NCBI GenBank assembly: GCA_027483445.1 | Contig: JAIXUS010000064.1 | Location: forward strand, 54,984-118,983 | Direction of reading: 5' to 3' | Origin: Bacteroidota bacterium | GTDB lineage: Bacteria; Bacteroidota; Bacteroidia; M30B66 | Length of the DNA: 64,000 nucleotides | Shown here: positions 1 through 8,366 of the stretch, piece by piece | How positions within the stretch are numbered: the first letter of the stretch is position 1 | How the letters are laid out: every line of letters starts with the position of its first letter | Program-made: the position numbers and the translations under genes | Notes under the pieces: model-generated | Database searches by the model: none | Told to the model about the DNA's origin: nothing | The model's input: only the letters and a program-made list of their open reading frames with translations

Positions 1-27
1 TGAAGTAAAATCTGCTTTTATTTTCCT

Positions 28-55
28 TTGTAGTGACGTTGATTTCTGTAATTTG
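28..55 (+). promoter_or_regulatory. candidate promoter for paaG
   Basis: A TTG at 28-30 is followed after 18 bases by TAATTTG at 49-55, close to the Bacteroidota housekeeping pattern (TTG, about 19 bases, TAnnTTTG). It lies 18 bases upstream of the paaG start. The -7 element is one base short of consensus, and the upstream gene is outside the window, so paaG could instead be read through from a longer paa operon. Confidence 0.3.
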
Positions 56-72
56 CAGCACAATCTGCATGT

Positions 73-852
73 ATGGAATTCATTCAAACTTCGATAAATC
101 AATCTGTTGGAATTATCCGTTTAAACCGGCCCGACGTATTTAATTCCTTCAACCGCGCTATGGCCTTAGAATGTCAGCGTGCGCTGGATGACTTTTCCGG
201 CAATCCTGAAGTTCGCTGTATTGTGATAACCGGCAACGGTAAGGCATTTTGTGCGGGGCAAGATCTGAAAGAGGTTACGACACCCGAATTGCACCCCGGC
301 TTTTTGGCCATCCTCGAAGAACATTACAACCCAATTATCCAACGAATCCGACGAATTCCAAAACCTATTCTGGCCGCAGTGAACGGAGTTGCAGCAGGTG
401 CCGGGGCAAATATCGCTTTAGCCTGCGACATCGTTGTGGCCTCTGAACAAGCAGCATTTATACAGGCTTTTAGTAAAATTGGACTTGTACCCGACAGCGG
501 AGGAACCTTTTTTCTCCCTCGACTGATTGGTTTCCAAAAAGCAAGTGCATTGTGCCTTTTGGGCGATAAAGTCAGCGCTGCGGATGCTGAGAAAATGGGA
601 ATGATTTACAAAGTATTTAGTCCCGAAAATTTTGAGGAAGAATATTTGAAAATGGCTTTAATATTGGCACAAATGCCCACAAAAGCACTAGGATTGACCA
701 AGCAATTGTTGAATGAAAGTTTAACAAATACCTTAGAGGAGCAACTACAGAGCGAAAGCGATTTTCAAATAGAAGCCAGTCAATCGTACGATTATCAGGA
801 AGGTGTAAATGCCTTTATTGAGAAGCGCAAACCGGAGTTCAAAGGCCAATAA
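73..852 (+). CDS. paaG: 1,2-epoxyphenylacetyl-CoA isomerase (PaaG-type crotonase)
   Basis: This 259-residue crotonase-fold protein most likely isomerises ring-1,2-epoxyphenylacetyl-CoA to the seven-membered oxepin-CoA in the cytosolic phenylacetate pathway. The oxyanion-hole segments are visible as AFCAGQDL (58-65) and GAGANIALACD (109-119). GLVPDSGG (137-144) carries Asp141 where classical hydratases often have other residues; an aspartate here is typical of PaaG and related isomerases. The C-terminal F-EKR-P-F-G segment also matches this subfamily, and the length is normal. The ATG start sits just after a possible promoter. paaH begins 17 bases downstream, then paaI and the thiolase, which strongly supports the pathway assignment. 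A general enoyl-CoA hydratase is the main alternative. Confidence 0.88.
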   Translation: MEFIQTSINQSVGIIRLNRPDVFNSFNRAMALECQRALDDFSGNPEVRCIVITGNGKAFCAGQDLKEVTTPELHPGFLAILEEHYNPIIQRIRRIPKPILAAVNGVAAGAGANIALACDIVVASEQAAFIQAFSKIGLVPDSGGTFFLPRLIGFQKASALCLLGDKVSAADAEKMGMIYKVFSPENFEEEYLKMALILAQMPTKALGLTKQLLNESLTNTLEEQLQSESDFQIEASQSYDYQEGVNAFIEKRKPEFKGQ

Positions 853-869
853 TTCTGAATCCCCTAACG

Positions 870-2036
870 ATGGAAATTAAACAGGTTGCTGTAATTGGAG
901 CCGGAACCATGGGAAGTGGAATTGCTCAGGTAGCCGCTACCGCGGGATGCAATGTGCTGCTGTATGACGCTTTTCCGCAAGCCTTGGAGCGCGCCTCCAT
1001 GCAATTGAGAAATACCTTTTCTAAATTGGTGGAAAAAGGAAAATATTCTTCATCTGAAGCCCAAACAATTTTAAATCGAATCACATTCATCAATGCCCTC
1101 AATAGCTTAAAAAATGTTGAATTGATCATTGAAGCTATCATTGAGAATCTCGAAGTAAAACGTAAGCTGTTTGAAGAGTTAGAAACCATAGTTACTCCGC
1201 ATTGTATCCTGGCTTCTAACACCAGCTCTCTGTCTATGGCTTCCATTGCAGCTTCCGTAAAATCATCGGGTCGGGTTGTGGGTATTCACTTTTTCAATCC
1301 TGCGCCACTCATGGCTTTGGTCGAAGTCATCCCGGCAGTACAAACACGGCCTGAAATACTTGAATTAGCCGTGAATACTATTCAATCCTGGAAGAAAACG
1401 GTGGCTGTAGCCAAAGACACTCCAGGATTTATCGTAAACCGCGTGGCACGTCCATTTTATTCAGAAGCATTGCGGATTTATGAGGAAGGAATTGCCGATT
1501 TCTCCACGATCGATCACGCTATGAAATCGCTCGGTGGCTTTAAAATGGGGCCATTCGAATTGATGGATTTTATCGGCAATGACGTGAATTACGCCGTTAC
1601 TGAATCCGTGTTTTCTGCTTTCTATTTTGACCCGCGCTACAAACCGGCATTCACCCAGAAACGTTTAACCGAAGCCGGATTTCTTGGACGTAAGTCCGGA
1701 CGCGGATATTACAACTATGCGGAAGGTGAAGTAAGACAGGAACCGCTGCACGACGAGGCCCTACTTAAATATATTTTCAATCGAATTTTGGTCATGCTCA
1801 TTAACGAAGCCGCCGATGCGTGCCATCTGGGCGTAGCCTCAGCCCACGACATTGATCAGGCTATGCAAAAAGGCGTGAATTACCCGAAAGGGCTTTTGGC
1901 CTGGGCCGACGAACTGGGTGTCGAGTACTGTGTGCACGAATTGGATGCATTGTATCAAGAGTACCACGAAGACCGGTATCGGTGCTCCGTTTTGTTGAGA
2001 AAGCTGGCCCGTAATCATCAACGCTTTTTCTCCTGA
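870..2036 (+). CDS. paaH: 3-hydroxyacyl-CoA dehydrogenase (PaaH)
   Basis: The protein (388 residues) should oxidise 3-hydroxyadipyl-CoA to 3-oxoadipyl-CoA with NAD+. The N-terminal Rossmann motif GAGTMGSGIAQ lies at residues 11-21. The central segment around residues 115-150 (SNTSSLSMASIA, then GIHFFNPAPLM) is the conserved 3HCDH substrate and catalytic region. A C-terminal helical 3HCDH domain follows, and the last 80 residues look like a partial second copy of it. It is shorter than the E. coli PaaH, which has two full C-terminal repeats. It follows paaG by 17 bases, and its TGA overlaps the paaI ATG (TGATG), so the three genes should be one transcript with coupled translation. Confidence 0.88.
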   Translation: MEIKQVAVIGAGTMGSGIAQVAATAGCNVLLYDAFPQALERASMQLRNTFSKLVEKGKYSSSEAQTILNRITFINALNSLKNVELIIEAIIENLEVKRKLFEELETIVTPHCILASNTSSLSMASIAASVKSSGRVVGIHFFNPAPLMALVEVIPAVQTRPEILELAVNTIQSWKKTVAVAKDTPGFIVNRVARPFYSEALRIYEEGIADFSTIDHAMKSLGGFKMGPFELMDFIGNDVNYAVTESVFSAFYFDPRYKPAFTQKRLTEAGFLGRKSGRGYYNYAEGEVRQEPLHDEALLKYIFNRILVMLINEAADACHLGVASAHDIDQAMQKGVNYPKGLLAWADELGVEYCVHELDALYQEYHEDRYRCSVLLRKLARNHQRFFS

Positions 2037-2440
2037 TGAATCCTACACAAATCGTTGAAAAGATGATGCAACACGATGCATTCAGCCAATGGTTGGGGAT
2101 TCGTGTATTAGAAGCAGGCGCCGGAAAATCAGTACTCGAGATGGAGATTCGTCCCGAAATGCTCAATGGTTTTGGAATAGCGCATGGAGCAATTACCTAC
2201 GCTTTGGCCGACAGTGCATTGGCTTTTGCAGCGAACGGTCATGGCCGCCATTCGGTAAGTGTAGATACCTCCATTCATCACCTCGAGCCATTAAAACCAG
2301 GTGATATTATTCGAGCCCTAGCCCGCGAAGACGCGCTCAAAAACCGCTTTGGGTTCTACAGTATCGATATCTTCAAAAGCGAAACATTGGTGGCTCAATT
2401 TCGCGGAACGGTTTACCGAACAGAGAAAAATTGGGAATAG
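2036..2440 (+). CDS. paaI: hydroxyphenylacetyl-CoA thioesterase (PaaI, hotdog fold)
   Basis: This 134-residue single hotdog-domain thioesterase matches PaaI, which hydrolyses stalled ring-hydroxylated phenylacetyl-CoA and so frees CoA. The signature HGAITYALADSALAFAANGHG begins near residue 54, with the conserved His-Gly and the acidic residue of the ALAD segment. The start codon overlaps the paaH stop (TGATG), so translation is probably coupled. Downstream is a 131-bp gap carrying a palindrome and promoter for an unrelated secreted protein, so this is probably the end of the paaGHI transcript. PaaI-like proteins have variable substrate ranges, but context favours PaaI. Confidence 0.85.
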   Translation: MNPTQIVEKMMQHDAFSQWLGIRVLEAGAGKSVLEMEIRPEMLNGFGIAHGAITYALADSALAFAANGHGRHSVSVDTSIHHLEPLKPGDIIRALAREDALKNRFGFYSIDIFKSETLVAQFRGTVYRTEKNWE

Positions 2441-2535
2441 TTTGCTTGCCATAGAAACCACACTGTTAAGGCGAGAATAAAGTGCATGGTGTATAAATTA
2501 AAATCATAAGATTTTCTTTCTTTTTCAGTTTTGAT

Positions 2536-2564
2536 TATATTTGATACGAAATTCATCAAATATA
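2536..2564. promoter_or_regulatory. 10-bp-arm palindrome over a -7 promoter element
   Basis: A perfect inverted repeat, TATATTTGAT (2536-2545), 9 bases, ATCAAATATA (2555-2564), overlaps TATATTTG (2536-2543), an exact match to the Bacteroidota -7 consensus TAnnTTTG. It ends 7 bases before the ATG of the next gene. A dimeric regulator bound here would block RNA polymerase. A palindrome with the same TTTGAT/ATCAAA half-sites occurs upstream of paaZ at 8313-8335. Confidence 0.5.
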
Positions 2565-2571
2565 TATCATT

Positions 2572-4236
2572 ATGAGTTTGAAGCGTATACTTCTCGGTTT
2601 GGTTTTTATAGGTTTTAAAATTTCATTGATCGGTCAAGGATTGAATGTTGAATTGGGCTTTAACAATCAAATAGGTCAAACGGCTTCTCAAGTGTTGAAT
2701 TATGGGGGCTACACCTATTTTACCCGATACGAAATTCCAATCCTGTCTACTACAAATAAACATATCTTGGCAAAACATGATACTTCTGGCATGTTGCTGT
2801 GGGAGAAAGAATACGAGATAAACGCAGAAATTATAGGATATGGAGGAATGCTTAGAACACAAACACTACACATGCATGCGGATTCTTCGGGTATTTATGT
2901 GCTTACTTATTCATTGCCCGATTGTGACGTAATGCTACCAACCGCAATTATTATTGAAAAATATAGTCATGAAGGTTTGCAATTGTGGATGTATTCTGAT
3001 GTTTATGAAAGCAATGAAATTCTACCCTTTAGTTTAGACTCCGTTTCTGCATTCTCTTTAGGATTGGACAATAGATTGAACATAGGCTTAACAACCAATT
3101 CCGGTATTGAGATTCTTTCACTCCATAAATTTGATGGTGCATTTATTTCTTCTGTTATTGCCAATTTAGAAGAAATTAATTCTTTGGTTGGTTTAGAAAA
3201 TGATGCTTTTTTGGTGGTTGAAAATGATAAGTTAAAGCAAGTAGATACATCGGGTAACGTGCTTTTTGAAAATACATTTAACAATCCCCTAAAATATTTG
3301 TCGGTTCATAATAATCAATTTTATTTTATTTCAGGCGATTCGATTGTGGTTTTGGATTCATCTTTCAGTAATACTGTTTACACTACTTTACCCAATAGTC
3401 ATTCTCCCCAAAAAATAAAGATTATCAATGACCAAATCTTTATATCAGCTAGCGATGGTAGCAATACATTTATTTATTCCATGCAGTCCACCTCTGAGTT
3501 TCAATTACTTCATTCAATTCCGCATTCCGTCAACTTGAATGATTTTCTATCAATATCATTCGATCATTTGTATGACTTTGATCAATATCATGTCACATTT
3601 GTTGAGCCCTATGCGTTAACGGAATTTTCATCAATCCGTTATCTCGACTATTCGTTCAATAATAATGAACAATTTGAGCGATTTGGAACGGATGCCGGGA
3701 TTGTCGATATTGAGATAATTAACACCAGAGTAACATACTTCGAAGAGACTTTTGTAATGAGTATTTGGGTAGATGCTAAAGTATGTGTTCAGAATTTTGG
3801 TGATAATCCAATTCAGCGAATTCGAATTAACGATTTTCATTCAGCAAGTGTTTGGTGTTATTTTAATGCTTACTCTGAAGAATTTCTCGATTTGAACATT
3901 TTACCTGGTGATACAGCGTGGATTTTTTGCTCTAATTTATACACCTCCAGTTCATTCTATTCAACATCATCGAATGGGAACCCATTAAACCGTGAAATCT
4001 GTGCTTACACCTCACACCCAAACAACATTGTAGATTTAAATGTTTCAAATGACGAAGGCTGTAAAAATCAATTTTTGGGCTTTCTTAGCTTAATCAATCC
4101 AAATGATATCGAAAAGTCGCGAAAAATATTAAAGATCGTTGATATATTGGGACGAGAAGCCAGACCATCTCAGGGAAAACTTCTATTCTATGTGTATGAC
4201 GATGGCCACGTACAAAAAATTATTCATACTGAATAG
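2572..4236 (+). CDS. T9SS-sorted secreted protein, function unknown
   Basis: A 554-residue protein with a signal peptide (residues 1-21: basic start, hydrophobic core, ending around IGQG). The middle is rich in short beta-strand segments of the beta-propeller type and has no catalytic motif I recognise. The last 45 residues contain KIVDILGREA followed by LLFYVYDDGHVQKIIHTE, a well-known form of the T9SS C-terminal sorting domain, so the protein is expected to cross the outer membrane by T9SS. The gene is more AT-rich than its paa neighbours and interrupts the paa cluster, suggesting insertion or independent regulation from the palindromic promoter just upstream. No function can be assigned. 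Confidence 0.8.
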   Translation: MSLKRILLGLVFIGFKISLIGQGLNVELGFNNQIGQTASQVLNYGGYTYFTRYEIPILSTTNKHILAKHDTSGMLLWEKEYEINAEIIGYGGMLRTQTLHMHADSSGIYVLTYSLPDCDVMLPTAIIIEKYSHEGLQLWMYSDVYESNEILPFSLDSVSAFSLGLDNRLNIGLTTNSGIEILSLHKFDGAFISSVIANLEEINSLVGLENDAFLVVENDKLKQVDTSGNVLFENTFNNPLKYLSVHNNQFYFISGDSIVVLDSSFSNTVYTTLPNSHSPQKIKIINDQIFISASDGSNTFIYSMQSTSEFQLLHSIPHSVNLNDFLSISFDHLYDFDQYHVTFVEPYALTEFSSIRYLDYSFNNNEQFERFGTDAGIVDIEIINTRVTYFEETFVMSIWVDAKVCVQNFGDNPIQRIRINDFHSASVWCYFNAYSEEFLDLNILPGDTAWIFCSNLYTSSSFYSTSSNGNPLNREICAYTSHPNNIVDLNVSNDEGCKNQFLGFLSLINPNDIEKSRKILKIVDILGREARPSQGKLLFYVYDDGHVQKIIHTE

Positions 4237-4589
4237 TTTTTACTTTAATCACTTCCCATTGCATCGCAAATTCTCATTGAAGCAAGGCAATTAAAAGGTA
4301 AGAAGCTCGACTATTGAGAGGGGAGAATGCTGAGCTATAGATTGCAATCGAAGAACTGAACTCAACTAGGCAAATAGTGTTTCGGAGACTAACGAAACAT
4401 TGAGCATTGCATTTTCAGCGATGCAAGGATTTTGAAAGCCAAGCTTTATCTTGTTGATCAAAGGCTTAAAGTATTATAAACTAAGTGATAGACTGTCTTC
4501 AAGGAAACCTCAAGTTAATTTAAATCGCTTACTATTTTTCTTCCTACTTTTGCCGCCCGGTCAAGTCATTTTTAAATACCGGATTTCAA
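4237..4589. other. intergenic region with two small hairpins before paaJ
   Basis: This 353-bp stretch has no convincing gene. It holds two adjacent inverted repeats: GTTTCG (4379-4384) with CGAAAC (4393-4398), and TTGCAT (4407-4412) with ATGCAA (4421-4426). They could end the preceding transcript, although no T-tract follows. TACTTTTG at 4545-4552 fits the Bacteroidota -7 consensus and lies about 40 bases before the paaJ ATG, but I see no TTG at the right distance upstream. Confidence 0.4.
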
Positions 4590-5792
4590 ATGGAAGCATA
4601 TCTCATCGACGGCATTCGCACTCCAATAGGTTCATATCAAGGTAGTTTAGCCTCAGTTCGGGCCGATGATTTAGCCGCACTGGTTATTCAAAAATTGTTG
4701 GAGAGAAACCCCAATTTGCCTCAGACCGCTATCGATGATGTGATTTTAGGCTGTGCCAACCAGGCCGGCGACGATAACCGAAATGTGGCCCGAATGGCCT
4801 TGCTGCTCGCCGGAGTGCCGTTTACAGTGCCCGGCGAAACCGTAAATCGACTTTGTGCATCCGGACTTGCTGCGATTATCAACGCATCCAATGCAATAAA
4901 AGCCGGAAATGGCGATGTTTTTTTAGCCGGTGGTGTGGAAAATATGACCCGCGGACCCATGGTTATTTCCAAGCCCAGCGCGGCTTATGGCACCGATGCC
5001 AAAATGTATGATTCCAGTTTTGGTTGGCGCTTTATCAATCCCAAAATGCAAAGTCTTTTTGGCACCGATGCGATGGGCGAAACTGCCGAAAATCTGGTTG
5101 ATATTCACCAAATTTCAAGAGAAGATCAGGATAAATTCGCGCTCTGGTCGCAACAAAAAGCCGCTGCAGCACAGCAATCCGGACGATTGGCGCAAGAAAT
5201 CACGCCCGCTTCTATTCCGCAACGCAAAGGTGATCCCATCATTTTTGCGGCCGATGAATTCATGAAACCCACTACAAGCTTAGAAGGTCTTTCCAAGCTT
5301 CGTCCGGCTTTCCGCAAAGAAGGTACCGTAACGGCGGGTAACGCCTCCGGCTTAAACGATGGTGCTGCGGTAACCCTTGTTGCCTCTGAAGGTGCAGTGC
5401 AGTTGTATGGGCTCAAACCTTTGGCCCGTATCGTTTCCAGCGCTGTTGTAGGTGTTGAGCCGCGCATTATGGGCATTGGTCCGGTCGAAGCCTCAAACCG
5501 CGCTCTTTCACGAGCCGGATTAACCATGGCCGATATGGATATCATCGAGCTTAATGAAGCATTTGCCGCGCAAGTATTGGCTTGTACGCGTTCCTGGGGC
5601 TTGGCCGATAACGATCCTCGCATCAATCCAAATGGTGGAAGCATCGCCATCGGGCACCCACTCGGCGTTACCGGAGCCCGCATCGCGTGGTCGGCAGCCT
5701 TAGAATTGCAGCGCCAAAATAAGCGCTATGCCTTGGTAACCCTGTGCATTGGCGTGGGACAAGGCTACGCCGCCATACTTGAGCGCGTTTAA
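4590..5792 (+). CDS. paaJ: 3-oxoadipyl-CoA / beta-ketoadipyl-CoA thiolase (PaaJ/PcaF)
   Basis: This 400-residue thiolase has the nucleophilic cysteine in NRLCASGLAAI (Cys89), the His of GGSIAIGHPLG near residue 357, and the second active cysteine in CIGVGQGYA near residue 387. These are the three catalytic elements of degradative thiolases. In the phenylacetate pathway it cleaves 3-oxoadipyl-CoA to acetyl-CoA and succinyl-CoA, and also the upstream 3-oxo-5,6-dehydrosuberyl-CoA. Length and start are standard. It stands alone on the plus strand, separated from paaGHI by a T9SS gene and followed by a GC-rich repeat and a convergent gene. A general acetyl-CoA acetyltransferase role cannot be ruled out, but the setting supports PaaJ. 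Confidence 0.87.
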   Translation: MEAYLIDGIRTPIGSYQGSLASVRADDLAALVIQKLLERNPNLPQTAIDDVILGCANQAGDDNRNVARMALLLAGVPFTVPGETVNRLCASGLAAIINASNAIKAGNGDVFLAGGVENMTRGPMVISKPSAAYGTDAKMYDSSFGWRFINPKMQSLFGTDAMGETAENLVDIHQISREDQDKFALWSQQKAAAAQQSGRLAQEITPASIPQRKGDPIIFAADEFMKPTTSLEGLSKLRPAFRKEGTVTAGNASGLNDGAAVTLVASEGAVQLYGLKPLARIVSSAVVGVEPRIMGIGPVEASNRALSRAGLTMADMDIIELNEAFAAQVLACTRSWGLADNDPRINPNGGSIAIGHPLGVTGARIAWSAALELQRQNKRYALVTLCIGVGQGYAAILERV

Positions 5793-5833
5793 TTCCCAAT
5801 TTCCGTTAAATCAATTTTTCTTTTGATTTATTT

Positions 5834-5922
5834 TTTGGGCGTGCCCCTTCGGGTCGGGCTTTTCGTTTCAAGCCCTTTCGGCTTCGCCTTCAGGGGCTTT
5901 CCACTCCAATCCCTCACGCAAA
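5834..5922 (-). repeat. GC-rich structured intergenic element, copy D (reverse orientation)
   Basis: A GC-rich segment between two convergent genes. It contains GGGCGTGCCCC, CTTCGGGTCGGGC, GGGGCTTTCCACTCC and CAATCCCTCACGC. Read on the minus strand it resembles copies A-C at 10901, 21693 and 59376: a 'GGA-TGGA-GCGGAAAGCCC' block, then a second 'GCGAAAAGCCCG' block, ending in GGGGCACGCCC. Internal arms (AAGCCC with GGGGCTT; GCCCC with GGGTCGGGC) predict stable hairpins. In this position it could also act as a two-way terminator. Confidence 0.6.
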
Positions 5923-5934
5923 CCCACAATTTCC

Positions 5935-8178
5935 TTAGAATTTAATCCAACGCTCATAGAACCGCTTTTCCCCATTCAACAAAACCTCGATAAAATAACA
6001 GCCCTTTGCTAAATCACTGCAGTTAATCGGATTCATCAAGTCTTGATTTTCGAATGTTCTGATTATTCTGCCTTCGAGATCTAAAATACGCACTTGTTTA
6101 CTGAATTGGTTCCATTCTTTTTTCCATCCAATATTGATAATTCCTGTTGATGGATTAGGGAAAATTTCAATTCTTTCCTGGATCACGGAATTGGCCGATA
6201 ATGGCAAAGGGTAAATCGAGTAACGGTGCACCGGGGTGTAAATCGGCTCGTTAAAATCGAAATAAATTGCAGCCTGATTGTCTATGTTATACGAAATTGG
6301 ATTGTTGGGTTTTTGTTTGATTTTAAATTCAACAAAACCGATACTTTCCGCTTCATTAGCCTCCTGTGGAAGAAGGTTAATATTGTTAAAGAGAAATCTT
6401 GCCCGATTTTCATCCAAATAAAATGTGTAAGGATGACTCGATGCTCCGGGAATGATAGTGTAAGGGTCTAAATAGCTTGTCAATGTATCTCTTATCAACA
6501 CCGTAAATGCGGTATCGCTGCCTGTATTCTGGAAGCGAATTCGATAATTGATAGTTTGCTCCGGTTCTATTCGGTTTAATTCACCCAAACCGGCAGGAAA
6601 GCCCAATTTATCGTTTGGATCATAGGCGCCAATCACAGCCCCACAACCATGGTCTTTATCTAAAGAATAAAAATGGACTAGTGTATCATTTGAAGACAAA
6701 CCTTCACTATTTCCCACCTCTAGATTTTCAGTATTTCCGAATAAATCTAAAAGCGTGGCTGTAATAAATGGCGAAAAAACACTAATTTGAGTGGTTTCAT
6801 TAGTATTCAGTTGAATACCATGATTTCCAGCGATTTCTTGGAATTCAGTGTCCAGTGGATTAATGTTGTATACGTTAAGCAAATATGTATTTGCCATGTT
6901 AGCATTACCAATATTCTCAACGATTACTTTATTGTGTAATGTATCAATGCGCATTGATAATTTTAGTTCATTGTTAATTGTATCCTGACATGAATTTGGG
7001 GTAGTCATTTCAGCATCAACACAAAGTATTGTATTTAATTCAATTTCGCATTGCACTGTATCTAATACGTGAACAATAAATTCCTGAAAAGGATCTAGAG
7101 CCGGTGGGTGAAACAAGTATTCATTATTTCCCAAGCTTTCGAATGCTACGTTCGATGATAATGGATAGAAGTATTCATTTGGATAAGTTAATTTGAAATC
7201 ATTGCTGCCAGGATTCAAGCTTCCTGAATTTTTTATTCTAACATGATTGTATGCCGAGAAGCAACGCCTATAAATGATTGGAATATATTCAATTTCAAAT
7301 TGGGTACATAGTTCAGCATATGTAAATGAGAAGTTTAGCTGATCAAAAATCACATTCTCAGCATTTGGTGGGAATGAAATTGCCTGTGTTAATGGGGAAC
7401 ATCCTTCCACGAAAGGAAATTCTATTTGTTCAATTTTAACTTCTGTCGGTGGATTTATTGCTGGAACTAACATTTTATAATTACCATTGGGCTGTGAATA
7501 ACCTACACCCGCCGGTTGATTATTAGCATTGTATGCTCTAACAAAAATATCAGAAGCCGGTAATTCAATGTTATCTGTGCAATCGTTGTTGGAGTCATAA
7601 AAAACAGTTCCTATGATTTCATTGAATGGGCCAAATTCAGCCGTAGTTCCTGCGAAATCAATTTGATATGGAGAAAGATTGCCGGAAAAGTTGTTTACTA
7701 ATATCGCATAGATATGATTTTCTTGAACTTGTATTGCCGGTTCATCTTGGGGATTGCTCCCATTATTAGGTCCGGTCGCTGAGGTAGGGAAGGTGCTTCC
7801 GCTAAAGTTGCAGCTTAATTCAATTGATGGGTCATTATAAATTGCATCGCATCCACCGTTGCTAATATCATAAACCGCCCAATCAAAGTCGGCACTGTTG
7901 GATTCCGGAATAATCGTAAACGAAACCAAACCTGCATAGTTTACATAAAACTGAAACCAAGCGCTATTAGTCTCTCCATTATTTAAACAGGATGTCATAG
8001 GATTTACTTCATTCGGAATCAAGCCCTGGCCTAGCGAACTGTTGTAAGTAATCGTTTGCCAATTCACCAAAGGAAGTGCATCAATGCAGTCTTTGCCCCC
8101 TTCAATTTGACTTTTTGCCGTGTAATGCACACAAATCCAAAGTGCGGCAGTAATAAGAAACCTAATGGATGTATTCAT
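5935..8178 (-). CDS. T9SS-sorted multidomain secreted protein
   Basis: A 747-residue secreted protein. A signal peptide (1-23, ending near TAKSQ) is followed by a beta-sandwich starting CIDALPLVNW, of the kind that often opens Bacteroidota surface proteins (compare CAEAIRICPEN in the 41502-43298 gene). An SdrB-like segment begins GTVFYDSNNDC near residue 190. A conserved DUF11/DUF7619-like module runs from IGAYDPNDKLGFP (about 520) to the phrase AAIYFDFNEPI (about 645). The C-terminal 75 residues (IFPNPSTGIINIGW ... GCYFIEVLLNGEKRFYERWIKF) are a canonical T9SS type A sorting domain. It is probably an adhesin or surface-layer component, with no enzymatic motif. It is divergent from paaZ and shares its upstream region. 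Confidence 0.85.
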   Translation of the reverse strand: MNTSIRFLITAALWICVHYTAKSQIEGGKDCIDALPLVNWQTITYNSSLGQGLIPNEVNPMTSCLNNGETNSAWFQFYVNYAGLVSFTIIPESNSADFDWAVYDISNGGCDAIYNDPSIELSCNFSGSTFPTSATGPNNGSNPQDEPAIQVQENHIYAILVNNFSGNLSPYQIDFAGTTAEFGPFNEIIGTVFYDSNNDCTDNIELPASDIFVRAYNANNQPAGVGYSQPNGNYKMLVPAINPPTEVKIEQIEFPFVEGCSPLTQAISFPPNAENVIFDQLNFSFTYAELCTQFEIEYIPIIYRRCFSAYNHVRIKNSGSLNPGSNDFKLTYPNEYFYPLSSNVAFESLGNNEYLFHPPALDPFQEFIVHVLDTVQCEIELNTILCVDAEMTTPNSCQDTINNELKLSMRIDTLHNKVIVENIGNANMANTYLLNVYNINPLDTEFQEIAGNHGIQLNTNETTQISVFSPFITATLLDLFGNTENLEVGNSEGLSSNDTLVHFYSLDKDHGCGAVIGAYDPNDKLGFPAGLGELNRIEPEQTINYRIRFQNTGSDTAFTVLIRDTLTSYLDPYTIIPGASSHPYTFYLDENRARFLFNNINLLPQEANEAESIGFVEFKIKQKPNNPISYNIDNQAAIYFDFNEPIYTPVHRYSIYPLPLSANSVIQERIEIFPNPSTGIINIGWKKEWNQFSKQVRILDLEGRIIRTFENQDLMNPINCSDLAKGCYFIEVLLNGEKRFYERWIKF

Positions 8179-8312
8179 AATGGATTTGGATTAAGTGTCA
8201 AACCTAAAAAACATAATTCATGTACACAAGTTAAATTTTATATACTCATCTTTCCTGTCGAATCCATAGCAACATAATCCTCATAATGGTATCGAATTCT
8301 GCTAAATTGCGG

Positions 8313-8335
8313 TTTGATATTTCCCAAGTATCAAA
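8313..8335. promoter_or_regulatory. palindrome upstream of paaZ
   Basis: TTTGATA (8313-8319), 9 bases, TATCAAA (8329-8335) forms a perfect 7-bp-arm inverted repeat, 32 bases before the paaZ start codon and 135 bases from the divergent T9SS gene. It shares TTTGAT/ATCAAA half-sites with the palindrome at 2536-2564, but with the half-sites two bases further apart. It is a candidate operator for paaZ. Confidence 0.45.
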
Positions 8336-8366
8336 TCTTTAAAATTTTCAAAATCAAACCTTTACT

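Noticed and set aside
4451..4645. 64-residue plus-strand frame overlapping the paaJ start
   Set aside because: Its second half is paaJ in another frame, and the first half lacks coding character.
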